DNA from: JAHJCL01 sp964504075
GTDB taxonomy: Bacteria; Patescibacteriota; Minisyncoccia; Minisyncoccales; DG-74-3
Length of the DNA: 30,688 nt
Assembly: GCA_964504075.1 (NCBI GenBank)
Contig: CAZDCT010000004.1
Coordinates: forward strand, 1-30,688
Direction: 5' to 3'
Below, piece after piece: positions 6,877 to 13,964 of this stretch (position 1 is its first letter; every line of letters starts with the position of its first letter). The position numbers and the translations under genes were made by a program. Below the pieces are notes generated by a model. That model was not told the DNA's origin, ran no database searches, and worked only from the letters and a program-made list of their open reading frames with translations.

Positions 6877-7383
6877 ATTAGAAAACCATTAGCTAATAAT
6901 CGAATAAGGGCTTTAGAGGTAAGGCTAGTAGACGAAACTGGAAAACAGCTAGGAGTTATGAATTTAAAAGACGCGCTCCGAATGGCTCGAGAGCGCAATT
7001 TAGATTTAGTCCAAGTTACTGAAAAAGTGCAACCTCCTGTCTGCAGAATAACTGATTATGGAAAATATCTTTATGCCGAGGAAAAGAAAAAAAGACAATC
7101 TAAAACAAAAAAGACAGGAGAACTAAAAGGAATAAGATTGAGTTTTAACATTTCCCCTCATGATTTAGAAACAAGAGCGAGACAAGCAGAAAAGTTTTTA
7201 AAACGAGGAGATAAAATCAGAATAGATATAATTTTAAGAGGAAGGCAAAGGGCGCTTCAGAATATTGCCGAAGAAAAAATAAATCAGTTTACTCAAGTCT
7301 TAAATGAAAAAATCCCAATTAAAGTTGAAAAAAATATCCAGAGAAGAGGAAAAAATTTAACAATGATAATTACTAAAAAATAA
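6877..7383 (+). CDS. infC: Translation initiation factor IF-3 (AUU start)
   Basis: With the ATT at 6877 as start the protein has 168 residues, the normal length. It begins RKPLANNRIRALEVRLVDE, matching the conserved NNxIR..EVRL opening of IF-3. It continues with VCRITDYGKYLYAEEKKKR at the N-domain/linker junction and a C-terminal domain ending in TMIITKK. The first ATG (6958) would remove 27 conserved residues, and no ATG, GTG or TTG lies between the in-frame stop at 6859 and 6958. Only ATT (6877) or ATA (6868) can initiate. An AUU start is the known device by which infC autoregulates, since IF-3 rejects non-canonical starts. IF-3 binds the 30S subunit. It heads the infC-rpmI-rplT group. Confidence 0.93.
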   Translation: MRKPLANNRIRALEVRLVDETGKQLGVMNLKDALRMARERNLDLVQVTEKVQPPVCRITDYGKYLYAEEKKKRQSKTKKTGELKGIRLSFNISPHDLETRARQAEKFLKRGDKIRIDIILRGRQRALQNIAEEKINQFTQVLNEKIPIKVEKNIQRRGKNLTMIITKK

Positions 7384-7384
7384 T

Positions 7385-7573
7385 ATGGCTAAAATAAGAA
7401 AATCAATTGCTAAGCGTTTTAAGTTTACTAAAACCGGTAAAATTCTAAGAAGAGCGGTTGGTCTTAATCATAATTTAGCAAAAAAATCAGGTGATAAAAA
7501 AAGGAAAAATAGGAAATGGGTTTTGGTCTCAAAACCTGAGGCTAAAAAAATTAAAAAACTCTTAAAATACTAA
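7385..7573 (+). CDS. rpmI: 50S ribosomal protein L35 (bL35)
   Basis: 62 residues, very basic, with the family's KIRKSIAKRFKFTKTGKI start and NHNLAKKSGDKKRKNRK core. bL35 is a small protein of the large subunit. It starts two bases after the infC stop and ends two bases before rplT, in the standard order infC-rpmI-rplT. Confidence 0.96.
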   Translation: MAKIRKSIAKRFKFTKTGKILRRAVGLNHNLAKKSGDKKRKNRKWVLVSKPEAKKIKKLLKY

Positions 7574-7574
7574 T

Positions 7575-7919
7575 ATGGTTAGAGTTAAAAGAGGAAAAAC
7601 TGCCAGGAAAAGAAGGAAAAGTCTATTAAAACATACCAAAGGTTTTCTTTGGGGAAGAAAATCTAAATATCGAGCTGCCAAAGAAGCTCTTCTTCATGCC
7701 TGGACAAATATGTTCAGAGACAGAAAGAAAAAGAAAAGAGTCTTTCGTCAGCTTTGGCAAACCCAGATTAATGCTGCTTCAAGAAGTCATGGTATTGCCT
7801 ATAATAAATTCATTCATGGCTTAAAACAAAACAAAATTGAATTAGATAGAAAAATATTGTCTGATATTGCTAAAAACCATCCTAAAATCTTTGAAAAGAT
7901 TATAGAAAAAGTAAAATAA
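7575..7919 (+). CDS. rplT: 50S ribosomal protein L20 (bL20)
   Basis: 114 residues with the L20 pattern MVRVKRGKTARKRRKSLLKH, then GFLWGRKSKYRAAKEALLHA and RDRKKKKRVFRQLW. It binds 23S rRNA early in large-subunit assembly and in several bacteria represses its own operon. It is the last gene of the unit and is followed by a strong hairpin terminator. Confidence 0.96.
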   Translation: MVRVKRGKTARKRRKSLLKHTKGFLWGRKSKYRAAKEALLHAWTNMFRDRKKKKRVFRQLWQTQINAASRSHGIAYNKFIHGLKQNKIELDRKILSDIAKNHPKIFEKIIEKVK

Positions 7920-7951
7920 TATTATTTTTCGAGTAAAAAGGACATTATTTC

Positions 7952-7979
7952 AAAAAATCATCTCACAAGATGATTTTTT
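7952..7979. terminator. Bidirectional terminator between rplT and the MGMT gene
   Basis: A perfect 12-base inverted repeat, AAAAAATCATCT (7952-7963) and AGATGATTTTTT (7968-7979), with loop CACA. It gives a hairpin plus U tract on both strands and serves the convergent genes. It also encodes the last residues and the stop codon of the MGMT gene. Confidence 0.85.
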
Positions 7980-8236
7980 GATGTTTTTATCGCGCCTTCT
8001 TTTTTAAGTAGAGCAATCTTTTTTTTGGTTCCACCAGCATATCCTCCAATGGTGCCATCAGACTTAATAACTCTGTGACAGGGAACTCTTTTAGGATCAG
8101 GGTTATTGTGCATAATATTGCCCACCGCCCTATAAGCCTTAGGGCTGCCTGCAGCTTTAGCCACCTCAGCATAACTCATGGTTTTGCCTCTTGGAATTTT
8201 ACTAACAATTTCTAATACTTTTTTTTTAAATTTCAT
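7958..8236 (-). CDS. Methylated-DNA--protein-cysteine methyltransferase, single domain
   Basis: 92 residues corresponding only to the C-terminal catalytic domain of MGMT/Ogt. It has IPRGKTMSYAEVAKAAG with the DNA-binding helix, the arginine finger in YRAVGNIMHNNP, and the active-site PCHRV with Cys 53 present. It transfers an alkyl group from O6-alkylguanine to this cysteine. The presence of Cys argues against an alkyltransferase-like (ATL) protein, where Trp replaces it. Its last codons lie inside the terminator hairpin. The neighbouring upstream gene starts are close (10 bases), suggesting co-transcription with the PP-loop gene and PolX. Confidence 0.88.
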   Translation of the reverse strand: MKFKKKVLEIVSKIPRGKTMSYAEVAKAAGSPKAYRAVGNIMHNNPDPKRVPCHRVIKSDGTIGGYAGGTKKKIALLKKEGAIKTSKNHLVR

Positions 8237-9137
8237 GGATTATTGGTTCTTTGAGAGTTTTTTTAGAATATTTTAATAAAAGGTTTTTAGCTTTTTTAAT
8301 AATTTGCTCTGTAATTTCTTTGCCAAACCCTCTTATTAAAACTGTCGGGCCAGAAAAGTTTTCTGGTTCCAAAATAATGTCCTTATCTTTTCTAAGCTTT
8401 TCTATTTCTGCATTTTCTTTTTCGTTTCTTCCAATTATAATTAAGAAATTATTCTCCCAAAAAACCCTTCCTTTTCTTATTGTTTTTGCGTCTTGGCCGT
8501 CAAAATCACGTATTTTTTCAAAAAGCAAAAATAATTTCTTTGAATATTCCTTGTCAGTCAAAATACAACCTCCGGCAGGATTAGGAAATTCTGTTATTCC
8601 AAATTCTTTAGCTAAAGTTAATTGGGGTTTTCTTGTCTTGCCTGAAATCCCAAAAAGTTCATCTCTTTTTACCCATGCTTTTTGTTCAGGAATAGTCTCT
8701 GGCAATAATTTAGCTGAAAGCGGCCTCAAAATTAAACCTTCCAAATCAAGCTCTTTTTCTGCTAATTGAAATACCTTTCTGTTTTGAGAAAATGGTCTTT
8801 CGTTTAAAACATCACCGGTAGCAATAAAATCACAATTTTCTTTTTTCATCATCTCTTTTGCCTTTTTTATCATTAATAAATGACAATCAACACAAGGATT
8901 CATTCCTTTTCCTGTCCCACGCTTTGGATTTTTAGTTACTTTTAACTGTTCTTCTGAAATATCTATAATCTTTAATTTCAAATCTAAAACCTTGGCTGAT
9001 TTTTCAGCTGTTATGCAATCAAAGAAAAAACTACAGAAACAAACTGGAATTATTTCAATCCCTTGTTTTTGTAAAATTTTAACAATCAACATCGAGTCCA
9101 GTCCTCCAGAAAAAAGTAATAGAGCTTTTTTGTTCAT
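8226..9137 (-). CDS. PP-loop ATPase, tRNA thiolation type (MnmA/ThiI-like)
   Basis: About 303 residues. The PP-loop SGGLDS is at residues 10-15 and adenylates a substrate. The CxxC in NPCVDCH (Cys 82 and 85) is typical of sulfur-transfer PP-loop proteins. It continues with FIATGDVLNERP, RPLSAKLLPET and SGKTRKPQLTLAKEFGI. The C-terminal 100 residues (VFWENNFLIIIGRNEKENAEI) resemble a small beta domain seen fused to such enzymes. It probably thiolates a tRNA uridine; which position cannot be told, and a role at U34 with Elp3 is inference. The ATG at 9137 overlaps the PolX TGA by one base (TGATG). It overlaps the MGMT start by 11 bases. Confidence 0.6.
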   Translation of the reverse strand: MNKKALLLFSGGLDSMLIVKILQKQGIEIIPVCFCSFFFDCITAEKSAKVLDLKLKIIDISEEQLKVTKNPKRGTGKGMNPCVDCHLLMIKKAKEMMKKENCDFIATGDVLNERPFSQNRKVFQLAEKELDLEGLILRPLSAKLLPETIPEQKAWVKRDELFGISGKTRKPQLTLAKEFGITEFPNPAGGCILTDKEYSKKLFLLFEKIRDFDGQDAKTIRKGRVFWENNFLIIIGRNEKENAEIEKLRKDKDIILEPENFSGPTVLIRGFGKEITEQIIKKAKNLLLKYSKKTLKEPIIHEI

Positions 9138-10867
9138 CAAGCTTTCACAAAGTTCATTAGCTTTGTTAAAGGCAAAGTATTAATAATGTCTTTTTTTTCG
9201 GCCCATCCTCTACGAGCTTGTAAAGCACCGAATTTAATATATTCTAACTGATTTTTATGATGAGCATCGCTATTAATAATCATTTTAACCCCAAATTCTT
9301 TTGCTCTCTTAATATTTTTATCATTAAGATCCAGTCTTGAGGGAGAAGAATTAATCTCTAATACTTTTCCAAGCTCTTTGGCTGTTCTTAAGATTTTATC
9401 AAAATCAATCTGATATTCGTCTCTTCTTTTAAGAATCCTGCCAGTAGGATGAGATAGAATTTTAACATAAGGATTTTTTATTGCTCTGATGATCCTCTTT
9501 GTCATCTCTATCTTGCTCATTTTCATGTTAGAGTGAATGCCAACTATGACATAATCTAATTTTGAAAGCGTCTCATTTTTAATATCGAGTAAACCATTTT
9601 TTAAAATATTAACCTCAGCTCCTTTTAAAATCTGAAAATTAATGCCCTGGTTTTTAAACCTTTTATTCAATCCATCAATTTCCTTTCCCTGTTTAATCAG
9701 TTGTTTTTCATCTAAACCATTCTCAATTCTTAAAAATTTAGTGTGATCTGAAATTCCTAAATATTGATATCCCATTTCTATTGCTTTTTTAGCCATTTCC
9801 AAAATTGTGTCATGTCCCCCATTCCAGCTTGAATGACAGTGTAAATCTCCTTTAATATCTTTTTGCTCAATAAGTTGTGGCAACTTTCCCTTTAAAGCAG
9901 CTTCTATTTCTCCTCGATCTTCTCTTAATTCAGGAGGTATCCAATCAAGACCAATAGCTTTATAAAGTTCTTTTTCATTACTTCCAGCAATTCTTTTTCT
10001 TTGCTTAAAAAGTCCATATTCATTAAGTTTCAACCCTTTACTCATAGCAATCTTTCTCGTAGCAATATTATGTTCTTTAGACCCAGTAAAATATTGTAAG
10101 GCAGAACCATAACTTTTTTTAGCCACAATTCTTAAATCTACATCAAGCCCCTGCTTAAGTCTTATTGATGACTTGGTTCGTCCCTTTCCCCAAATCTTGA
10201 CAACCCCTGGTAAAGAAACAAAGAAATCCATTGTCTTGACTGGCTCTTTCGTTGTTACCAACAAGTCAATATCTCCAATAGTTTCTTTAGCGCGACGAAC
10301 AGAACCAGCAACGCTGATATCCTGCACATGTTTAAGGTTTTTAAAAGCTTGCTCAATTTGTTTAACCTTTGGCAAAATCTCTCCCAATAAAAATCTGCCT
10401 TTGCTTTTCTTTAAAAACTTTAATCCCTCTAAAATATTCTTTTCTGTTTTAGAACCAAAACCGAACAAAGGAGCAATTTTTCCAGCTTTAGCCGCCCTTT
10501 CCAAATCTCTTAAATTCTCAACATTCAATTCTTGATAAAGAACTTTAATTCTTTTGGGACCCAATCCCTCAATAGCATTTAGTTTTTCCATATCTATGGG
10601 TGTCTTTTTTTTCAGTTTTTCAAAATACTTAATCTTGCCTGTTTTTAAATATTCTTCTATCTTATTAGCAATACTTTCCCCAACTCCAGGTATTTCTTTG
10701 TCCAATGCTTTCTTGCCGCCCTCAATATAAATATCTGCAATATCTTTTTCAAGAACTTCTAGAGCAAGAGCTACTTTTCTGTAAGCCGAAGGTTTAAATT
10801 GAATATTCTCCATTTCTAAAAAATCAGCAATTTCATAAAATATTTTTGCGATCTCGTAATTCAACAT
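9137..10867 (-). CDS. polX: DNA polymerase/3'-5' exonuclease PolX
   Basis: 576 residues, full family length. The N-terminal helix-hairpin-helix region covers about 1-150 (IPGVGESIANKI, IEGLGPKRI). The polymerase palm has GSVRR (188-192) and catalytic GDIDLLV (198-204). The thumb follows, and from about 340 comes a PHP domain with DLHCHSSWN, ISDHT, GAEVNI, SHPTG and NSDAHH, the metal ligands of the 3'-5' exonuclease. PolX fills gaps in base excision repair. It is co-transcribed with the PP-loop gene and MGMT. The ATG at 10867 matches the family N-terminus. Confidence 0.95.
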   Translation of the reverse strand: MLNYEIAKIFYEIADFLEMENIQFKPSAYRKVALALEVLEKDIADIYIEGGKKALDKEIPGVGESIANKIEEYLKTGKIKYFEKLKKKTPIDMEKLNAIEGLGPKRIKVLYQELNVENLRDLERAAKAGKIAPLFGFGSKTEKNILEGLKFLKKSKGRFLLGEILPKVKQIEQAFKNLKHVQDISVAGSVRRAKETIGDIDLLVTTKEPVKTMDFFVSLPGVVKIWGKGRTKSSIRLKQGLDVDLRIVAKKSYGSALQYFTGSKEHNIATRKIAMSKGLKLNEYGLFKQRKRIAGSNEKELYKAIGLDWIPPELREDRGEIEAALKGKLPQLIEQKDIKGDLHCHSSWNGGHDTILEMAKKAIEMGYQYLGISDHTKFLRIENGLDEKQLIKQGKEIDGLNKRFKNQGINFQILKGAEVNILKNGLLDIKNETLSKLDYVIVGIHSNMKMSKIEMTKRIIRAIKNPYVKILSHPTGRILKRRDEYQIDFDKILRTAKELGKVLEINSSPSRLDLNDKNIKRAKEFGVKMIINSDAHHKNQLEYIKFGALQARRGWAEKKDIINTLPLTKLMNFVKA

Positions 10868-10868
10868 T

Positions 10869-11404
10869 TTACTTCTTTGTTAATTTTTCAATCTTGTTTA
10901 AGAAATTGTTCTTAAACAAAAAGCCAGATAATTTAAAAAGAATTATTAGACCAACTAAAGCTAAAATTGTTTCTGAAGCTCTAATTATAAGAGTAAAAGC
11001 AGTGGCTGAAGAAATATTCANNNNNNNNNNNNNNNNNNNNNNNNNNNNNNNNNNNNNNNNNNNNNNNNNNNNNNNNNNNNNNNNNNNNNNNNNNNNNNNN
11101 NNNNNNNNNNNNNNNNNNNNAAAATTGGAGCTAAAAATATTATTGAAAAACCAGCCAAATAAGGATAAAAAACATCAAAAAAAGAGAGTTTAACATTCTC
11201 TCCTTTTAATATTTCTTGCCATCTCCAACTTCCCATTAAAGCTATCAATAATGTTAAGCCAAAAATTATTAATCCGTGATTTATATTGAAATTTATAAAA
11301 ACATTTTTTATCTCTTCCCAACCCACAATGTTATAAACCCAAGTAAAAAGAAGTATCCCGACAAAAATAGATAATAAAAAAAGTAAAATATTTCTCAAAC
11401 TCAT
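10869..11404 (-). CDS. Flippase-like membrane protein (LPG synthase TM family), interrupted by assembly gap
   Basis: The reverse strand from ATG 11404 gives 94 hydrophobic residues starting MSLRNILLFLLSIFVGILLF, with the family's GSWRWQEILKG and YPYLAGFSIIFLAP segments. After the 100-N gap (11021-11120) a C-terminal piece of about 50 residues resumes (ATAFTLIIRASETILALVGLIIL) and ends with TAA at 10869-10871. Both ends fit the family of integral-membrane proteins related to the MprF/AglD transmembrane domain, typically about 300 residues. With N taken as 100 the ends are out of frame, and only about 145 residues are visible, so the gap is a placeholder and several hundred bases are probably missing. 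Confidence 0.6.
11021..11120. other. Assembly gap (100 N)
   Basis: Exactly 100 undetermined bases, the conventional placeholder for unknown length. It splits the flippase-like gene, whose two ends do not join in frame across 100 bases. Confidence 0.99.
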
Positions 11405-11418
11405 GATAAAAAGTGATT

Positions 11419-12072
11419 TTATTTATTCTTGTAAAATCTTTTCTTTAACTCTTCTATAAAATCTAAACATAACCAATTATCGCACTTTTCATAAGTCCAT
11501 TCCCAAAGAAAATCAATTGATATGCTGGGGTCTTCTTTTTTATACTGAATACCTTCAAGTAAAACCACTAATACATTGAGTTGGTTAAGAAATCGAGCCT
11601 CAGGACCACTTAAAGTTTTATACTCGTCAAACAGATTCAACATTTCTTCTCTCAATGGTTGATTTAAGTTTTTAGTAAGTTTTTTAAGAGCTTTTCTTTC
11701 TTTTTTATAGTCTTGCTTAAACTTCTTTTGTTTCTCTTTTTGGAAAAGTCGAGGCCATTTTTCAAAAATCTTTTTCCCTTCTTGTATATCTTTAGGTGAA
11801 ACCTTTCTATAAGGAGTGATTAAATCTTCAGTGTAAACGGCGGCCATTTCATGACAAAGAGACATTTTCAAAAGCTTTTCCATATTAAGACTCTTATCTT
11901 CCTTTCCCAATGCCCAAGCCATTAAGGTTAGGCTAAAAATATGTCCTGAAATCTTTTCCGAATCCTTTACTCCCATTAAAGACCAAATCGTTCTGGGCAT
12001 TTTTTTTAATTTTCCGGCCTTGATTATAAAGTCTAAAATGTTTTTGAAATCTGTTTTAGTTTTTTTCTTCAT
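11419..12072 (-). CDS. Degenerate HD-domain (YfbR/HDDC2-like) protein
   Basis: 217 residues from ATG 12072. The fold signature is that of the HD hydrolases acting on deoxynucleotides: KLKKMPRTIWSLMGVKDSEKISGH, then LCHEMAAVYTEDLITPY, then GPEARFLNQLNVLVVLLEGIQY. The defining His-Asp pair is His-Glu here (H74-E75), and the usual aspartate in the last motif (DKL or DKLE) is Asn (LNQLNVL), so metal binding and activity may be altered. H44 is kept. A start at 12132 is unlikely since it would cross the 11-bp palindrome and nearly touch greA. It lies downstream of greA. Substrate unknown. Confidence 0.6.
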   Translation of the reverse strand: MKKKTKTDFKNILDFIIKAGKLKKMPRTIWSLMGVKDSEKISGHIFSLTLMAWALGKEDKSLNMEKLLKMSLCHEMAAVYTEDLITPYRKVSPKDIQEGKKIFEKWPRLFQKEKQKKFKQDYKKERKALKKLTKNLNQPLREEMLNLFDEYKTLSGPEARFLNQLNVLVVLLEGIQYKKEDPSISIDFLWEWTYEKCDNWLCLDFIEELKKRFYKNK

Positions 12073-12078
12073 AATAAA

Positions 12079-12104
12079 TATACTCAGAATTACTTCTGAG
12101 TATA
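12079..12104. repeat. Perfect 11-bp palindrome upstream of the HD-like gene
   Basis: TATACTCAGAA (12079-12089) and TTCTGAGTATA (12094-12104) are exact inverted repeats around TTAC, ending six bases before the ATG at 12072. No T tract follows on either strand, so it is not a typical terminator. It could be an operator or an RNA hairpin at the ribosome site. Confidence 0.6.
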
Positions 12105-12137
12105 TTAAAACATAATTTAAACTTATTAACAATAAAA

Positions 12138-12617
12138 TTAACTAAGATGATATTTAACTTTTTTGATTTTATAAGCTATTCTTACAGGAGAATTCATTAT
12201 TACTTCGCTTCCAATTTTTTGACCCAAAAGAACTTTTCCAACTGGTGATTCAGAAGATATTTTCCCCTGACCAGGATTAGCTTCTAAGGTACCAACTACT
12301 GTAAACTCATTAATCTGTCCTCCCCTTTCTTCCAACGTAACTGTTGCTCCTAATCCAACGATATTTCTTTCTTTCTTTGGTGGAATTTTTATCAGTTCAA
12401 CATTTTTTAAAACATTTTCTAACTCAGCCATTCTTCTTTCCAAGAGACCCATATCTTCTCTAAAAGAAAGATACTCTGGATTTAAATCTTCAGAATGCAA
12501 AATATTTGGGGCCTCTCCCCTTATTTTAGAAAACTTAGTTTTCTTCAGTTCTTCGTATTGTTTTTTTATCTTTTCTAATCCTTTTTTAGTTAAATAGAAT
12601 TTTTTTTCTCCTATCAT
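12138..12617 (-). CDS. greA: Transcription elongation factor GreA/GreB family
   Basis: 159 residues. The N-terminal coiled coil (about 1-78) begins with KKFYLTKKGLEKIKKQYEEL and is followed by the FKBP-like C-terminal domain with GATVTLEER and SPVGKVLLGQKIG. Gre factors enter the RNA polymerase secondary channel and stimulate RNA cleavage in stalled complexes. The acidic tip that in GreA reads GDLSENAEY is shortened here to EDLNPEY (about residues 43-49), keeping one Asp and a Glu but with different spacing. The ATG at 12617 lacks a Shine-Dalgarno. A promoter at 12850-12877 would give a leader of about 226 bases. Confidence 0.88.
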   Translation of the reverse strand: MIGEKKFYLTKKGLEKIKKQYEELKKTKFSKIRGEAPNILHSEDLNPEYLSFREDMGLLERRMAELENVLKNVELIKIPPKKERNIVGLGATVTLEERGGQINEFTVVGTLEANPGQGKISSESPVGKVLLGQKIGSEVIMNSPVRIAYKIKKVKYHLS

Positions 12618-12637
12618 TTTAATTTTTTAAAGCACGG

Positions 12638-12660
12638 AAGCCTCCCTGGCTTGGAGGCTT
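12638..12660. promoter_or_regulatory. Hairpin in the greA leader
   Basis: AAGCCTCC (12638-12645) pairs with GGAGGCTT (12653-12660) around a seven-base loop. It is 20 bases upstream of the greA ATG. No adjacent T tract exists on either strand, so it may be a regulatory stem or a degenerate terminator. Confidence 0.45.
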
Positions 12661-12668
12661 AGTGATTT

Positions 12669-12696
12669 TTGATTGCTTTTTAAATCTTGTTATAAT
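12669..12696 (+). promoter_or_regulatory. Strong plus-strand promoter before the 30-codon ORF
   Basis: TTGATT (12669-12674), 16 bases, TATAAT (12691-12696) with TGT just before it (extended -10). Transcription would start near 12703 and run across 12748-12840 toward rtcA. Confidence 0.55.
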
Positions 12697-12747
12697 GCGT
12701 TCTTTGTTTTACTAAACCTCCGACTGAATTTTTGGGTGATTGTTTTG

Positions 12748-12840
12748 ATGGAACTAAAACCACAGTCGTTAACTACGACTGACGACAAAAGCATAGTGAT
12801 TGTTTTTATGACTTTGCTCATCTTATTATTAGTCCATTAA
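12748..12840 (+). CDS. Possible 30-residue membrane micropeptide
   Basis: ATG at 12748 opens 30 codons: a polar start (MELKPQSLTTTDDK) then a hydrophobic stretch SIVIVFMTLLILLLVH that could span the membrane. A strong promoter lies 52 bases upstream; GGGTGA about ten bases before the ATG may act as a weak Shine-Dalgarno. A TTGACA promoter faces it from the other side (12850-12877) and would make antisense RNA through it. The arrangement resembles type I toxin-antitoxin loci. A 43-codon ORF on the opposite strand (12690-12821) overlaps it, and either or both could be chance. Confidence 0.3.
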   Translation: MELKPQSLTTTDDKSIVIVFMTLLILLLVH

Positions 12841-12849
12841 ACAGTTTCT

Positions 12850-12877
12850 ATTTTAGTCTACTAAAAAATATTGTCAA
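12850..12877 (-). promoter_or_regulatory. Minus-strand promoter (greA leader / antisense RNA)
   Basis: TTGACA (12877-12872), 16 bases, TAAAAT (12855-12850) on the minus strand. Start near 12843, at the 3' end of the 30-codon ORF. It could drive greA through a leader of about 226 bases and at the same time act as antisense to the plus-strand transcript. Confidence 0.55.
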
Positions 12878-12899
12878 GCTTTGTTCTAAAAAACATATT

Positions 12900-12927
12900 T
12901 TGTTTTCAATAGGTTTCGTTTTACAAT
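12900..12927 (+). promoter_or_regulatory. rtcA promoter, leaderless
   Basis: TTGTTT (12900-12905), 16 bases, TACAAT (12922-12927). The rtcA ATG at 12936 is only eight bases beyond the -10, so the message would be essentially leaderless. Confidence 0.45.
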
Positions 12928-12935
12928 ATAGTAAT

Positions 12936-13964
12936 ATGATTGAAATAAATGGAAGTTATTTAGAGGGAGGAGGGCAAATTATCAGAACAGGAATTTCTTT
13001 AGCAGCAATTACTAAAAAGCCTTGCCACATATTTAATATTCGCAAAAATAGAAACGGGCCGGGACTAAAACATCAGCATCTTTTAGGAATTCAAGCAGTG
13101 GCTCAACTTTGCGGGGGAAGATTAGATGGAGACTCTTTGAATTCTACAGAAATTAAATTTTACCCCGGCCAGAATTATTTAAACCAAATATCAATTAATA
13201 TCCCCACCGCAGGAAGTATTACCCTGGTTTTACAAGCCTTAATCCCTCCGGCTCTGTTCGCTCCCAGACCAATAGAAATTACTTTTAACGGTGGGGCAAC
13301 TGATACTTTTTTCTCTCCGACCATTGATTACTTTAAACATTGCTTTTTAAAAATATTAGAAAAAATGGGTGCTAGAATTGAAATTGATATTCTTAAAAGA
13401 GGTTATTATCCCGAAGGAGGAGCAAAAGTAAAAGTAAAAATCTTTCCAAGTAAATTAAAGAAAATTAATCTTAGTAGAAGAGGCGAATTTCAAAATATCT
13501 TAGTTATTTCTGGCGCCTCCCAATTTTTAAAAGATAAAAAAGTAGCTGAGCGCCAGCTTACTGGAGTAAAAGAAGTTCTGGGTAAACTAAAATTACCAAT
13601 TCAAGAACAGGGAGAATATTATCAAACCCAATGTCCAGGAAGTCAGGTTTGCTTATTAACTAACTTTGAGAATACAATTCTTGGAGTAGACAATTTGGGA
13701 AAATTAGGTAAAAGAGCTGAAGATGTTGGAAAAGAATCTGCTTTAGGGTTGTTAAAACAACAAAAATCTAATGCTTGTTTAGATAAACATTTGGCTGATC
13801 AAATCTTACCCTACATGGCTTTATTAAATAAAAAATTCTCAGTAACAGTTTCTGAGATTACAAATCATTGTAAAACCAATGCCTGGGTAATTGAAAAATT
13901 TATTAATGGAAAATTTGAATTAAAAGAAAATCTAATCAAGTGGATACCAAAACCGGAAATTTAA
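12936..13964 (+). CDS. rtcA: RNA 3'-terminal phosphate cyclase
   Basis: 342 residues. It opens with MIEINGSYLEGGGQIIRTG, the RtcA signature, followed by RNGPGLKHQHL and, near the C-terminus, KHLADQILPYMALL, which holds the histidine that becomes adenylated. It converts RNA 3'-phosphate to a 2',3'-cyclic phosphate using ATP. ATG at 12936 is chosen because the family begins there and a -10 box lies in the twelve extra upstream codons. It is apart from rtcB and archease, which are about 8 kb away. Its stop shares TTAA with the convergent EndoQ stop. Confidence 0.95.
   Translation: MIEINGSYLEGGGQIIRTGISLAAITKKPCHIFNIRKNRNGPGLKHQHLLGIQAVAQLCGGRLDGDSLNSTEIKFYPGQNYLNQISINIPTAGSITLVLQALIPPALFAPRPIEITFNGGATDTFFSPTIDYFKHCFLKILEKMGARIEIDILKRGYYPEGGAKVKVKIFPSKLKKINLSRRGEFQNILVISGASQFLKDKKVAERQLTGVKEVLGKLKLPIQEQGEYYQTQCPGSQVCLLTNFENTILGVDNLGKLGKRAEDVGKESALGLLKQQKSNACLDKHLADQILPYMALLNKKFSVTVSEITNHCKTNAWVIEKFINGKFELKENLIKWIPKPEI

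Noticed and set aside
6777..6998. 73-codon minus-strand ORF
   Set aside because: It covers the tmRNA 3' end and the infC start in antisense.
8251..8769. 172-codon plus-strand ORF
   Set aside because: Antisense to the PP-loop thiolase-like gene, whose motifs are clear; the Ser/Phe/Leu-rich translation is typical of a complement-strand shadow.
11018..11193. ORF across the N gap on the plus strand
   Set aside because: It consists partly of undetermined bases; the minus-strand membrane protein explains both flanks.
12690..12821. 43-codon minus-strand ORF starting at 12821
   Set aside because: Lies in the greA leader behind a good promoter, but has no recognisable Shine-Dalgarno or domain and overlaps the more suggestive 30-codon membrane ORF; kept only as an alternative.
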